Positions 8,337 to 17,853 of a stretch of 64,000 bases of DNA are shown piece after piece. Position 1 is the stretch's first letter. Every line of letters begins with the position of its first letter. The position numbers were made by a program, and so were the translations under genes. The stretch is from Nitrosospira sp. Nsp14. Lineage in GTDB: Bacteria; Pseudomonadota; Gammaproteobacteria; Burkholderiales; Nitrosomonadaceae. The stretch covers positions 1 through 64,000 of the forward strand of contig NZ_FOPV01000011.1 in the NCBI RefSeq assembly GCF_900113575.1, given 5' to 3'. The notes beneath the pieces were generated by a model. That model saw only the letters and a list, made by a program, of their open reading frames with translations, searched no databases and was not told where the DNA came from.

Positions 8337-8615
8337 CTACTGTTGAGGTTGCGTTGATTGTTGCGGCGGTGCCACAGGTTGGGTCGTGGGTTCAGGTGTC
8401 GCAGGTCGATCGGAACCCTGCCCTTCTTGCGCTCCCGGTTTTCCTTGCGTCCCCTGTCCTTCTTCTCCCGGTTTTTTTAACTGCCACACTTCTTCGATAA
8501 TCTTGTCCGCCGCTTCCTCGGCTGCAGCCGCAGGAAAATAAATATTGATGGTGACGCATCCCGGCAGAGCTATCCCCGTCAATGCGCACAAGCCCGCGCC
8601 CAAAAGTTTTTTCAT
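8337..8615 (-). CDS. ynbE: YnbE-like lipoprotein
   Basis: A predicted outer-membrane lipoprotein of 92 residues. The signal peptide ends in LPGC (Cys 20; Pro before Gly is unusual for a lipobox). Next comes VTINIYFPAAAAEEAADKI, the segment that in YnbE pairs with the C terminus of YdbH by beta-strand addition. The rest (about 48-92) is an unusually long disordered tail rich in Gly, Gln, Pro and Thr; E. coli YnbE is only about 61 residues and lacks it. It sits between ydbH and ydbL, as in E. coli. Confidence 0.82.
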   Translation of the reverse strand: MKKLLGAGLCALTGIALPGCVTINIYFPAAAAEEAADKIIEEVWQLKKPGEEGQGTQGKPGAQEGQGSDRPATPEPTTQPVAPPQQSTQPQQ

Positions 8616-8622
8616 GTTCTCT

Positions 8623-10677
8623 TTAATGAAAGACGGGTTTAATCTCTCTCGCTTGCGTTATCCGCTGCAAACGGCTCACCAGCTCATCCCAATCCACGTT
8701 GCGATTATAGCCGATCACTGTGATCGCCGGGATTCCACCGCCTTTAACGATAAGATAGCCATGCGGAAGCGATTCAGACTCTATCCCGCCCATGCGGCAG
8801 ATGCCATTGCGCAGTGAACAGCTCCAGCCGATCTCCAGATAGCCAAACTGTTCGAAAAAATGCAGGAAGCTGCGCTGAATTGCGGCAGCCGCTCCAGAAC
8901 CTCCAAGGGACGAAATATTCTGGACTGCGGCCTGGCTGATACGTCGCGGATAATCTCCCTCGCTGCTCCTGAGACTGGCATCGAACTTGACCGGCTTCCA
9001 GTCAAAAAGCTCAAGACCCTTTACGCTCGCATCAATGCGTCCTTGCATGCTGCCGAACGAAAACGTGCCGGTAAGCTGGTTGAGATCCAGATTGCGCATA
9101 TCCAGGTCCGCCATAAGAGAAGGCGCAGCGCCGAGCGGATCAAGCACTTTGAGATTGTCCAGTTTCACCGTGCCGTCGAATACCCGGAAAAGCAGAGCGC
9201 CATCAACCTCAATGGTTGAACCGTTGTAACTCACCCCTGGTATCTCACCCGACAACGTGCCCTGCATCGACTGCGTGCCCAAGGCTTCAGTCAGTTTTTG
9301 CATCGATATTGGCGAAAGCGCGCCGTTGAATTGCCATTGCCAACCCTTGAGCCCCCCTTGCACTTGCGGTGACGCATTGAAATCTTCCAGCGTAAGCTTC
9401 CCGTCGAGTACCGGCACTACCATTCGTGCAATGCTGAAATTCGGTCCGTCAATTTGCAGCGGAACATGAACCTCGCCAATTGGCAGCTTTCCGAACTGGC
9501 CGCTCCGGACACTGATGCTCGCCTGCGTCAACCCCTGAACCTGCCATGGAATGTGGGCGTTAATGCCGCGAAATGCAAAGCTGCCGCGCCCATCGTCGAG
9601 AGCGGCCTCGTGCAGATGCAGATTAATCGACTGATGGGCGCCGTTACGAAATCGCCATTGGATTCCGGCACGTCCTTCGGCCGCAAGCTCCGCAAAAGGT
9701 GTGTTCACCAGAAAAGGTTTCAGCACTTGGCTGAATACACCCGCCAGTTCAAGGTTATCTCCGCTCAAGTCGACGTCATGCAGAGCAGCTGTCGATCGGT
9801 CTATCGCCCCTGCGAAATCCATCTCACCGATATCCTTTAGGGAAAGTTTTCCCTTGTTCACGCGTATGAGGTTGTCGTCCAGATCACCCTCTGTACTAAA
9901 ACGATAGCCCTCGCCGACAACGTAGAGCGGCTGCCAGAAGACTTCGCCCCGCAGCCAGTTTGCGTCGGCCTGCCACTCCCACCGCCTATCCTTTCGTCTA
10001 CCCACCTGCATCGCGTTCGCATTAACCTCGATGCCGATATTCTCGCCCGCGTGCAACCCGCTTGCATCGCTGAATGCCAATTCATTCACCACCACATTCG
10101 CCGTAATTTCCGCCATGCCATCCGCAGTGCCGCTCAGCTTGAACTTGCCATTGACTTTACCTCTGGTAGAAGATGGGACAGCCTCGCCCCCTTTAGTCGG
10201 CAGAAGCCCCTCGAGGTGCCCTAGCTGACCTTCCGCGACCGTCAACTGGCCCTCCCAACCCGCACCCCCCCAGCGCGCTGATAGTCTCCAGCCTGCGCTT
10301 GCCTCATTGGGGGTAGGTTTAATCTGTGCGTCCAGTGTTTTGTCGGTAGCAGAAAATTTGAACGCTACGGGTAGCGGTGTTGAGGCGGATACCGTCAGCG
10401 TGCCCCCCTCACACTGGACCACACCTCCCGCAACCTGAAAATCGCCGCAGGAAAATCGCAGATTGCGCCAGCTTGTTCCCTGTACCACGATTTCTCCCAA
10501 CTTGATCTCCAGCACGGAGGCGCGTGGCCCGGTCAGGCTGACGTGTATGTCTTTCGAATTTAAAGCCGGACTCCCAATACTCTGGAAATCATCGATGGAA
10601 AGCGTAATGCGGGGTTCCGCGTACGCGGAAGAGATCGCGATGAAGAATGAGGGCAATATTTTGACGAGCTTTCTCAT
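8623..10677 (-). CDS. ydbH: YdbH family AsmA-like intermembrane transport protein
   Basis: A protein of 684 residues with an N-terminal signal or anchor (residues 1-20) and a long beta-rich body, as expected for the AsmA-like repeating groove proteins. The C-terminal YdbH domain is clear: ALLFRVFDGTVKLDNLKVLD, MRNLDLNQLTGTFSFGSMQG, and FFEQFGYLEIGWSCSLRNGI. With YnbE it spans the periplasm and carries phospholipid, partly redundant with YhdP and TamB in E. coli. It is shorter than the 879-residue E. coli protein, mainly in the N-terminal part. First gene of the operon, 7 bases before ynbE. Confidence 0.88.
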   Translation of the reverse strand: MRKLVKILPSFFIAISSAYAEPRITLSIDDFQSIGSPALNSKDIHVSLTGPRASVLEIKLGEIVVQGTSWRNLRFSCGDFQVAGGVVQCEGGTLTVSASTPLPVAFKFSATDKTLDAQIKPTPNEASAGWRLSARWGGAGWEGQLTVAEGQLGHLEGLLPTKGGEAVPSSTRGKVNGKFKLSGTADGMAEITANVVVNELAFSDASGLHAGENIGIEVNANAMQVGRRKDRRWEWQADANWLRGEVFWQPLYVVGEGYRFSTEGDLDDNLIRVNKGKLSLKDIGEMDFAGAIDRSTAALHDVDLSGDNLELAGVFSQVLKPFLVNTPFAELAAEGRAGIQWRFRNGAHQSINLHLHEAALDDGRGSFAFRGINAHIPWQVQGLTQASISVRSGQFGKLPIGEVHVPLQIDGPNFSIARMVVPVLDGKLTLEDFNASPQVQGGLKGWQWQFNGALSPISMQKLTEALGTQSMQGTLSGEIPGVSYNGSTIEVDGALLFRVFDGTVKLDNLKVLDPLGAAPSLMADLDMRNLDLNQLTGTFSFGSMQGRIDASVKGLELFDWKPVKFDASLRSSEGDYPRRISQAAVQNISSLGGSGAAAAIQRSFLHFFEQFGYLEIGWSCSLRNGICRMGGIESESLPHGYLIVKGGGIPAITVIGYNRNVDWDELVSRLQRITQAREIKPVFH

Positions 10678-10769
10678 TACGACCAGTCAACCCCTTGCGC
10701 CGCCAGCACGCCAGCACGCCAGCACCCGGGGGCTACAAAACAACGCGAGGAATTAAACGAGGCTCATCA

Positions 10770-11657
10770 CTAAGCCGGGAAAACACCGGTGGAAAGATAA
10801 CGATCGCCTCGGTCGCATACGATCGACACAATGGTAGCGTTTTCTGTCGCGGCGGATATTTTGAGCGCAGCGGCGAGCGCGCCTCCGGACGAAATACCGG
10901 CGAAAATCCCCTCCTCGCGCGCCAATTGCCGGGTCGTTTCCTCCGCCTCGGTCTGGGACACGAGCATGATCTGGTCCACACGCCGGGCATCGTAGATTTT
11001 CGGTAAATAAGCTTCCGGCCATTTGCGGATTCCCGGTATTTGCGCGCCCTCTTCCGGTTGGACCCCAATGATCCTGATTCCGGGATTCCTCTCCTTGAAA
11101 TACCTGGAGCAACCCATGATGGTGCCGGTGGTGCCCATGCTGCTAACCAGATGAGTAATCTTGCCCCCGGTGTCGCGCCAGATCTCGGGAGCCGTGCCCT
11201 CGTAATGCGCGCGCGGGTTATCCGGGCTGGCGAACTGATCCAGTATGATTCCGCGGCCCTCGTCGCACATGCGCTCGGCCACATCCCGTGCTTCCTCCAT
11301 ACCCCCTTCCTTCGACGTAAGGACGATCTCCGCACCATAAGCTTTCATGGACTGGCGCCGCTCTATGCTGAGATGCTCCGGCATCACCAGCAGCATGCGA
11401 TAACCCATCATTGCCGCTGCCATCGCCAGGGCAATGCCGGTATTGCCGCTGGTCGCCTCTATCAACGCATCGCCGGGCTTGATCTCCCCTCGTTCCTGCG
11501 CGCGCGTAAGCATGGACAGTGCCGGACGATCTTTCACTGAACCGGCAGGGTTATTACCCTCGAGCTTGACGAGAACAACATTGCCGGTGTTCCCGGGGAG
11601 GCGCTTGAGTTTCACCAGCGGCGTGGTGCCGACGAAGTTTTCCAGGGTCTTGTACAT
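10770..11657 (-). CDS. cysM: Cysteine synthase B (O-acetylserine sulfhydrylase)
   Basis: A cytosolic PLP enzyme of 295 residues that makes cysteine from O-acetylserine and sulfide or thiosulfate. Seen: PLP-lysine 42 in NNPAGSVKDRPA, the substrate loop EATSGNTGIALAMA, the phosphate loop SSMGTTGTIMG, and near the end IVCDRGDRYLSTGVF. Length and the pattern SVKDRPA (rather than SVKDRIG) favour CysM over CysK. It stands alone between ydbH and the ComEA-like gene, with no CysB site that I can recognise. Confidence 0.93.
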   Translation of the reverse strand: MYKTLENFVGTTPLVKLKRLPGNTGNVVLVKLEGNNPAGSVKDRPALSMLTRAQERGEIKPGDALIEATSGNTGIALAMAAAMMGYRMLLVMPEHLSIERRQSMKAYGAEIVLTSKEGGMEEARDVAERMCDEGRGIILDQFASPDNPRAHYEGTAPEIWRDTGGKITHLVSSMGTTGTIMGCSRYFKERNPGIRIIGVQPEEGAQIPGIRKWPEAYLPKIYDARRVDQIMLVSQTEAEETTRQLAREEGIFAGISSGGALAAALKISAATENATIVSIVCDRGDRYLSTGVFPA

Positions 11658-11801
11658 GAATAGAAATTTGAGAAAGACGATGCCCGATTATGGCATACGC
11701 CCAGCAAAAAGCAGAGTCGAAGACGGGGGGTGGGACTCATCGCCGGACGGGCGAAGGGCAAAGGCGTGCTTGCTTACCTTCCGCCATCCAGCCGATCATT
11801 T

Positions 11802-12095
11802 TTACTTTGCGGAAGCTTTGGCTTCCTTCTTGACCGCAGAGGTCGTCCCGACCGTGACATCCTTGCGTAACCGCTTCATGGTCACGGGACCGATGCCGCT
11901 CACATTCTGCAAATCATCTATCGATTTGAAAGAACCATTCTTCTTGCGGTGATCGACAATCGCCTTGGCTTTGGCAGGCCCGATTCCCTGCAGCGTTTCC
12001 AGTTCCGCTTGGGTAGCAGTATTGATGTTGACTCCCGCGAATGCTGTGCCCATGAGTGCGAATAGCGTGACGATAATCAGAAACAGTTTTTTCAT
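11802..12095 (-). CDS. ComEA-like helix-hairpin-helix DNA-binding protein
   Basis: A protein of 97 residues with a signal peptide (1-20, cleaved after AFA) and two helix-hairpin-helix motifs: NINTATQAELETLQGIGPAK and then SIDDLQNVSGIGPVTMKRL. A basic Lys/Ala tail follows. Exported HhH proteins of this size are periplasmic DNA receptors for natural transformation in many proteobacteria (ComEA). No other competence gene is in the window, so that role is inferred. Confidence 0.85.
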   Translation of the reverse strand: MKKLFLIIVTLFALMGTAFAGVNINTATQAELETLQGIGPAKAKAIVDHRKKNGSFKSIDDLQNVSGIGPVTMKRLRKDVTVGTTSAVKKEAKASAK

Positions 12096-12540
12096 GGACT
12101 TTTCCTCTCATTATTCCTAGGCGGATGGTTACTGGAAGGGTTGGAAGAATTTCTGATGGAACAAGCGTATCTTCTTAAAAGCCAGAACTTCGCAGCACCG
12201 CCTTCAAACAGTAAGGGAGCGGGCAGCTGGCGCGTCATCGTGAGGCACTTATTTTTTTTTGAGACCTGTCTGATTAGATTACGACCGGCCGGAACGAAAA
12301 CTAATAGGGTTGCCTCTGATCGTTATGAATTTTTCTCCATATTTATTTGTGTTCCTTCTACATGAAGTCGGACTTGAACTCATGCATTGAGTTCACCCCC
12401 AGCTTGCGCTAGCCTTGTCAGCGATTATGAATAATTTGATTGTCTGCAAGGTAAAATGCATCCTTTGCAAGAGTGAAGTTCTGTTTGGTATGGCTCTTGA
12501 CCGGAATTAAATAAGTCCCGGCGGGAGCCCATCGAATGAC
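12096..12540. other. Intergenic region before the nuclease/ATPase pair
   Basis: 445 bases between divergent genes. It contains a T9 run near 12250 and A/T-rich DNA from 12420 to 12480, where TTGATT and GTAAAAT could be weak promoter boxes for the downstream pair. No gene is supported. Confidence 0.35.
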
Positions 12541-13770
12541 ATGGTCCCCAATATGACTCGGCCTTTCAAAAATAAGAAGAAACAGGAACAAACGCTTTCC
12601 CCAAATAGCAGTAACGACCTACTGTCGCTACTTACAGATAAGCCTACCGATGAGAAGGCTGGAGTCAACGCCACCCTTGGATTCTCCTATCAACATTGGT
12701 GGGCTACTCTCAAGGCCACGGAGCTTTATGCACAAGGAAACGATTTCGCCATCGGCATGGAGATTAAGGAAGATGTCGCGGTCCTTGACTCGCCGACGGT
12801 GCCAACTACTGTTCAGTTTTATCAGGTAAAGAAACACGAACGAGAGGGGGTCTGGAGTTGGTCAAATCTATTGAGGTCCACCTCGAAAACAGGCACCTGT
12901 GAACTCTCCCCGCTTGCGAAGCTTTATTCACGCCGGCACACGTTCAAGTCCCACCCCACCAAGTTGTGCTTCATCTCCAACCTCGCTTTTAAGGTGCCGC
13001 TTGAGGAAGGGACAAGCCTTCAACATTCAGACGGGTGCGGACTACACGAGTTTATAGCTAGCAAGTCTGAGGAGGTTAAACAGAAGTTAGCCTCGCAACT
13101 TGGAATTTCCTCTGATAAGGTCGACCTGACCGATTTCACGCTTGAGCGGACAAACCTCCCCCTGGGCGAGCAAGATACATTCATTACTGGCAAACTCAGT
13201 ACCCTAAGCGATACAGGGAAACTTCCTTTCGAAATATCTCGACCTCATATATCGGCACGCATGCTCGCGGCAGAGTTCCAGCAGAAAGGGACAAATACGG
13301 ACTACGCGAACACGTTCCACAAGCTTCGGGCTCGATGTCTGTCTCGTGATGAGATTACGCAAGTGTTGCAAAGTATTGAGTCAGCCGGTCCCCCCGTTCA
13401 AGTAGCCTTGGAGGAAGCACTTACGCGCCTTGACCACGAGCAGTATCACTATGGGAAGCGCGATCAAATTCGACGAGAAAAAATCGCGTTGTGCGCCCAC
13501 CTTTCCGACCGGACCAACATACAAGTTGCGCGGTTATATCGCTTGTTCGTTTATACGCGAAACAAGGTCCAAACCGAGTTGGAAGAAATTGCAAAGCTTG
13601 GAGAAATAATGGAGTATCTTGTCGCGGAAGCAACGGAAGAACAGCCCCTCGAAGTGGCGGGACTTCCAAAAGGATATCTTAATGGTCTCGCTCTTTTGGT
13701 GATTAAGAATGCAATCAATGTCCACCTATTCTCTTCTGCGGCTCATCCGAAACCTGAGGAACAAGAATGA
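12541..13770 (+). CDS. DUF4297 (Cap4-type) nuclease-domain protein
   Basis: A protein of 409 residues. The N-terminal third matches the DUF4297 nuclease domain, a PD-(D/E)xK-like fold: GFSYQHWWATLKATEL (47-62), the acidic block GMEIKEDVAVLD (72-83) and FYQVKKHE (93-100) with the Q-x-K pair. This is the double-strand DNA cutting domain found in Cap4 of CBASS and LmuA/DdmA of Lamassu systems. The remaining 300 residues are helical and match nothing I know; there is no SAVED sensor domain. The start could also be Met5 (12553). It overlaps the ATPase gene by 4 bases, so the two are surely co-expressed. Inference: the toxic effector of a two-gene defence module. Codon use looks more A/T-rich than in its neighbours. 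Confidence 0.75.
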   Translation: MVPNMTRPFKNKKKQEQTLSPNSSNDLLSLLTDKPTDEKAGVNATLGFSYQHWWATLKATELYAQGNDFAIGMEIKEDVAVLDSPTVPTTVQFYQVKKHEREGVWSWSNLLRSTSKTGTCELSPLAKLYSRRHTFKSHPTKLCFISNLAFKVPLEEGTSLQHSDGCGLHEFIASKSEEVKQKLASQLGISSDKVDLTDFTLERTNLPLGEQDTFITGKLSTLSDTGKLPFEISRPHISARMLAAEFQQKGTNTDYANTFHKLRARCLSRDEITQVLQSIESAGPPVQVALEEALTRLDHEQYHYGKRDQIRREKIALCAHLSDRTNIQVARLYRLFVYTRNKVQTELEEIAKLGEIMEYLVAEATEEQPLEVAGLPKGYLNGLALLVIKNAINVHLFSSAAHPKPEEQE

Positions 13771-15545
13771 CGCAGCAAGTCACTTTCAAGAGGCTTTGGC
13801 TCGTATCCGAGAGAGACGGAGCGGCGAGAAAAATTTTTCTAGACAGTCAGAAAATTCTGTTGCTGGGAACGAACGGGACGGGGAAATCCCGGGTCAGTAA
13901 GAATATATTTTGGGCTCTAGGGTGTGAGCCTCCGAAAAGGAACGCCGGCGCATGGGACCCGGATGCAATAGCGGCGCTCGAGTTTTCCTTAGGTCAGCGT
14001 ACTCTTGTGGCAATTCGAGCGGGACGAGCACAAGGTTTGTTTGATTCCGAGGGAAGAATGCTCTTTGGTTCTTCCAATCATGCCGCATGGTCAAACTTTG
14101 CGAGCCAGCTTTTTGGATATCGACTAAAACTCCAGCGGCCAAGCGGGACAGCTTACCACTTGGCAGGCCTAGATTATCTAACCGTTCCCTTCTACATTGA
14201 CCAAGATGGGAGTTGGGGAGCATCCTGGGCCACATTTACCAACTTGGGTCAGTTTTCGAGCTGGAAGAACCCTGTGTTCGCATCTTTTACTGGCCAGCGT
14301 CCGAATGCTTATCTTGAGGCAAAGCAGCGCCGTAATGAGGCGATTGGACGCCTTACTACATCTAAGAAAGAATTAGACGCTCAGCGAAAGGCATTTCGCC
14401 GTGTGAGAGAAACGCTGCCAAAAAATCTCCCCTCACTTGATCTGACAACATTTCGAGCTGAACTAGTAAAACTGGCATCCAGTGCAAAAAGAGTTCAACA
14501 GCAACAGGTCAGGGTTAGAGCCGCACTTCTCGCGTTGGTAAACGGACGCCAGCAGGTTCAGGCTGAGCTGAAGTTAGCTGTGGGTTCGCACCAAGAATTA
14601 GAAAAAGACTTAACTTACCTGTCCAATATTCCCGACAGTACGGACATTGAGTGTCCAACTTGTGGAACCTTTCATCGAACCTCATTCCATGCGCGACTTG
14701 CATTAATCACTGATGCGGATTCAATGGCAGCCCTTGTAGCAGAGTTGAATAAGCAACTAGATGGCGCACGCAAGCGCGAAGTAGAAATTCGGCAGGAGCT
14801 CAGAGAAATAGAAAAGGAGGTTCTAAACTTTGAAAAGCTGTCTCAGGAAAAAAAGGCACGATTGAAGCTGGATGAGGTTCTCGCTTCCCATAGCAAGCGA
14901 ACGTTGGACCGGGCGTTTCGTGAGGTTTCTCAAACACTCACTCATAAGGTCGATGAACTCCAAGAGGAGGTCGAGGAACTGAACGAAATTGTGAAAACAT
15001 TTGAAGATAAAACGAGGCTGAAAGAAGTGTCTTACTATTACGCCGCCAAGCTTCGACACCTGTCTGAAGCATTAAAAATTCCAGAAGATGAGAGAGTGGA
15101 CGAAACTAAGCTAGGTTCACGGCCCGCGTCCGGAGGAAGTTCGGGGCCGCGCGCGACGCTAGCTGTTCACCTGGCGTTGCTCGCAACCAACGTCCAATAC
15201 GGCGACTCGGTACGTTTGCCTTTCGTAGTCGATACACCGCAGCAGTCCGGACAAGATGAAAATAACCTAAGGCGAATGATTGATGTTATGCAACAGCACG
15301 CGAGCGAGAATCATCAACTTCTGCTCGCCATTGAGCGCCTGCCTGCGCAAACGGATATATCAAGTTTTCACGTTATCCCTTTTCCAAAGGGTGAACGGCT
15401 ACTTCGGAAAACTGAATTCGGCGATGCGGTTGGTGCTCTTCGGGATATGTTACGGATTCTCAAAGCAAAGGTATTGGAAGTCGACTCCGAAGCGCAAACG
15501 ACAGAGAGTCCAAGCGCTGAGACTGATTCCAGTAGAGAACACTAA
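13767..15545 (+). CDS. Small SMC/Rad50-like ATPase with zinc-hook motif
   Basis: A protein of 592 residues built like a miniature Rad50. Walker A is LLGTNGTGKS (Lys40, Ser41). Two coiled-coil arms (about 185-275 and 305-430) flank a hook, ECPTC at 295-299, in the exact middle. The ABC signature is SGGSSG at 455-460 and Walker B is VVDTPQQSGQ, with Asp489 followed by Thr-Pro instead of the usual Glu. YIDQDGSW in the head is a marked conserved-looking block. Hook proteins dimerise through zinc and sense DNA ends. With the overlapping DUF4297 nuclease it resembles LmuB of Lamassu or the ATPase of ABC three-component systems, but no small third gene (LmuC) lies on either side. Confidence 0.8.
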   Translation: MTQQVTFKRLWLVSERDGAARKIFLDSQKILLLGTNGTGKSRVSKNIFWALGCEPPKRNAGAWDPDAIAALEFSLGQRTLVAIRAGRAQGLFDSEGRMLFGSSNHAAWSNFASQLFGYRLKLQRPSGTAYHLAGLDYLTVPFYIDQDGSWGASWATFTNLGQFSSWKNPVFASFTGQRPNAYLEAKQRRNEAIGRLTTSKKELDAQRKAFRRVRETLPKNLPSLDLTTFRAELVKLASSAKRVQQQQVRVRAALLALVNGRQQVQAELKLAVGSHQELEKDLTYLSNIPDSTDIECPTCGTFHRTSFHARLALITDADSMAALVAELNKQLDGARKREVEIRQELREIEKEVLNFEKLSQEKKARLKLDEVLASHSKRTLDRAFREVSQTLTHKVDELQEEVEELNEIVKTFEDKTRLKEVSYYYAAKLRHLSEALKIPEDERVDETKLGSRPASGGSSGPRATLAVHLALLATNVQYGDSVRLPFVVDTPQQSGQDENNLRRMIDVMQQHASENHQLLLAIERLPAQTDISSFHVIPFPKGERLLRKTEFGDAVGALRDMLRILKAKVLEVDSEAQTTESPSAETDSSREH

Positions 15546-15822
15546 TCCAAGCACTCTTGCTTGCGAGAACGATACGAGACGAATACAGCGCGTGTTAGGC
15601 CGAACAGAAGATGTTCAAAATAGAGCAGCATCACGAAATTGACGACCTAGCGGCCGGAATTCGCCCTCGGACACGTTCACAGGACGTGCCGATCCGCCTC
15701 TTTTACTTTTAAAAAAAAGTCGTCGCTTCCCAAAATATCGCATACGCTCAAAAAGTTGAAATACGAAAAAGGTCTGCAATCTCTCGATTACGGCGGATGT
15801 TTACGAATTAACGAAAGCGCCA

Positions 15823-16281
15823 TTAAAACGGAATATCGTCATCCATATCATCGAAGCCGGTACCGCTCCGCGCCGGCGCCTTGTTACCTGACGGGCTGGG
15901 GGCATAACTACTCTCTTCCCTCTCTCCGCCTTCGTAGCTGCCGCTGCCGGGTTTGCTGCCGAGCATTTTCATGTCGCTGGCAATGACGTCCGTGGTGTAG
16001 CGTTCGACACCTGCCTTGTCAGTCCATTTGCGTGTTTCCAGCCGTCCTTCGACATAGACGGGACGACCCTTCTTGAGGTATTCGCCTGCGATTTCCGCCA
16101 GCTTGCGGTAAAAGGTAACCCGGTGCCACTCGGTTTTTTCCTGCTTTTCGCCGTTTTTATCCTTCCAGGTTTCAGTTGTCGCCAGGGTGATATTGGTCAC
16201 GGCGTCTCCATTCGGCATATAGCGCGTCTCGGGATCTTTGCCGAGATTTCCGATGAGGATGACCTTGTTAACTGATGCCAT
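15823..16281 (-). CDS. ssb: Single-stranded DNA-binding protein
   Basis: A protein of 152 residues: an OB fold (1-110, starting [20 protein letters not shown]), then a disordered Gly/Ser/Pro linker, and the acidic tip DMDDDIPF that docks recombination and repair proteins. It binds single-stranded DNA as a tetramer in replication and repair. Its ATG shares a base with the stop of the upstream transporter gene (TAATG), so translation is probably coupled. It is convergent with the nuclease/ATPase pair. Confidence 0.97.
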   Translation of the reverse strand: MASVNKVILIGNLGKDPETRYMPNGDAVTNITLATTETWKDKNGEKQEKTEWHRVTFYRKLAEIAGEYLKKGRPVYVEGRLETRKWTDKAGVERYTTDVIASDMKMLGSKPGSGSYEGGEREESSYAPSPSGNKAPARSGTGFDDMDDDIPF

Positions 16282-17666
16282 TATGCTTTTCCCCCTAATA
16301 GTTGTACAACACCTTGTTCGTCGAAGCCTCTCATATCCACTTTAAGGTAAGCCACGCCTTCGCTTGCAAGCACGAGCGCCTCGTGTACGCCCGGTAACGC
16401 GGCCAATTGACGCGACAAGCCGCTCGCTTCGCCTGTATCCATTTCCTGCACGTGGTACATGCGGGTGCGCACCGCGGCGGGCGCCTTCATGGTGGCCGCA
16501 AACATCAGCCATAACGCAAGAAGACTGCCGCAGAATGCAAATAAAGCGGAACTGCCGAAATGCTGATACAGGTAGCCCCCCACCGTGGCACCGATGAAAG
16601 TTCCCAGAAATTGCACGCTGCTATAGACGCCGATAGCAGTGCCTTTCGCTCCGACCGGCGCGATCTTTGAAATGAGCGAAGGCAAAGTCGCCTCCAGCAG
16701 GTTGAAGGCAGCGAAGAACACCAGCAGCGCTACTGCCGTGCCCCACAATGAATTGAATGCGTACGCCAGCAAAACCTGACTTACCAGCAGCAGGGCCACA
16801 GAAATGACGAATACCTGTTTGAGCTTGGCCTTCTTCTCGCCATAAATGATTGCCGGGATAATCATTGCCATGGAGAGGACCAATACCGGGAAATAGACTT
16901 GCCAGTGAGAGTCCGCCGCAAGTCCTGCATTGCGCAGCGACAGTGGCACGACCAGCCAGAGCGCCATCAATACTGCATGCAGCGCGAAAACGCCGAAATC
17001 CAGGCGCAGCAACTCGGGATCATGCAATACATTATTGAAGCGGCCGGGAACTGCCTCAGTATCGGAATGGAAGCGGCTGACGACCGGATCGGGAACGATT
17101 CTGGAAACCACCACCATGGCCAGCAGGGCAAGCACGCCGGTCATGACAAAAATTCCCGGCACCCCAATCAACCGGTTTAACGCCGGTGCAATAATCAGTG
17201 ACAACGCGAAGGTGACGCCAATGGTCATGCCTATGGCAGCCATCGCCTTCGTGCGATGCTCTTCGCGGGTAAGATCGGCGGCCAGCGCCATCACTGCTGC
17301 GGAGATCGCGCCCGAGCCCTGTATGATGCGGCCGAAAATGACCCAGTAAATATCGGTGGCGCTAGCGGCAACAAAACTACCAATGGCGAACAGGATCAAG
17401 CCGACGTAAATAACGGGCTTGCGGCCGAAGCGGTCGGATAACCAGCCAAACGGAACCTGCAGTATTGCCTGGGTCAGCCCGTATGCCCCCAGCGCGATGC
17501 CAATCAACGCATAGTTGTCCCCGCCGGGCAGGTGTTCGGCATAGAACGCAAACACGGGCAGGATGATGAACATGCCCAACATTCGCAACCCGTAGATACT
17601 GGCCAGACCGGCGGTGGCGCGCAACTCTATCGGCGACAATTTCTCGGGAGGTAATGAGGAGGACAT
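16281..17666 (-). CDS. MFS transporter with C-terminal YAM-type domain (YajR-like)
   Basis: An inner-membrane protein of 461 residues with 12 hydrophobic helices. The MFS loop motif A is clear: [16 protein letters not shown] (helices 2-3). After helix 12 an 70-residue soluble tail ([12 protein letters not shown], then [20 protein letters not shown]) forms a ferredoxin-like domain, as in E. coli YajR. The substrate of YajR is unknown; drug efflux is often assumed. It is co-transcribed with ssb, which follows with a one-base overlap. Confidence 0.85.
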   Translation of the reverse strand: MSSSLPPEKLSPIELRATAGLASIYGLRMLGMFIILPVFAFYAEHLPGGDNYALIGIALGAYGLTQAILQVPFGWLSDRFGRKPVIYVGLILFAIGSFVAASATDIYWVIFGRIIQGSGAISAAVMALAADLTREEHRTKAMAAIGMTIGVTFALSLIIAPALNRLIGVPGIFVMTGVLALLAMVVVSRIVPDPVVSRFHSDTEAVPGRFNNVLHDPELLRLDFGVFALHAVLMALWLVVPLSLRNAGLAADSHWQVYFPVLVLSMAMIIPAIIYGEKKAKLKQVFVISVALLLVSQVLLAYAFNSLWGTAVALLVFFAAFNLLEATLPSLISKIAPVGAKGTAIGVYSSVQFLGTFIGATVGGYLYQHFGSSALFAFCGSLLALWLMFAATMKAPAAVRTRMYHVQEMDTGEASGLSRQLAALPGVHEALVLASEGVAYLKVDMRGFDEQGVVQLLGGKA

Positions 17667-17853
17667 GAATCAGATTGGGAAAACGCGGAAACTTGCGTAT
17701 ATTAACAGGTTTGCCCCGTACTCAGGTAGGACACCACGTAGTACTTCATAGCCCGGCCCCGGTAAGGAGGATGTATAAAAAATCGCCGGGGAACGCGGAA
17801 AATGAGGACGGTGAGAGGGTCGAGAGCCATGGGGCGCCAAATGGAAGCGGTGA

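Noticed and set aside
17667-17853. Possible LexA box between the yajR-ssb operon and uvrA
   Set aside because: No CTGT-N8-ACAG or close variant found in the spacer.
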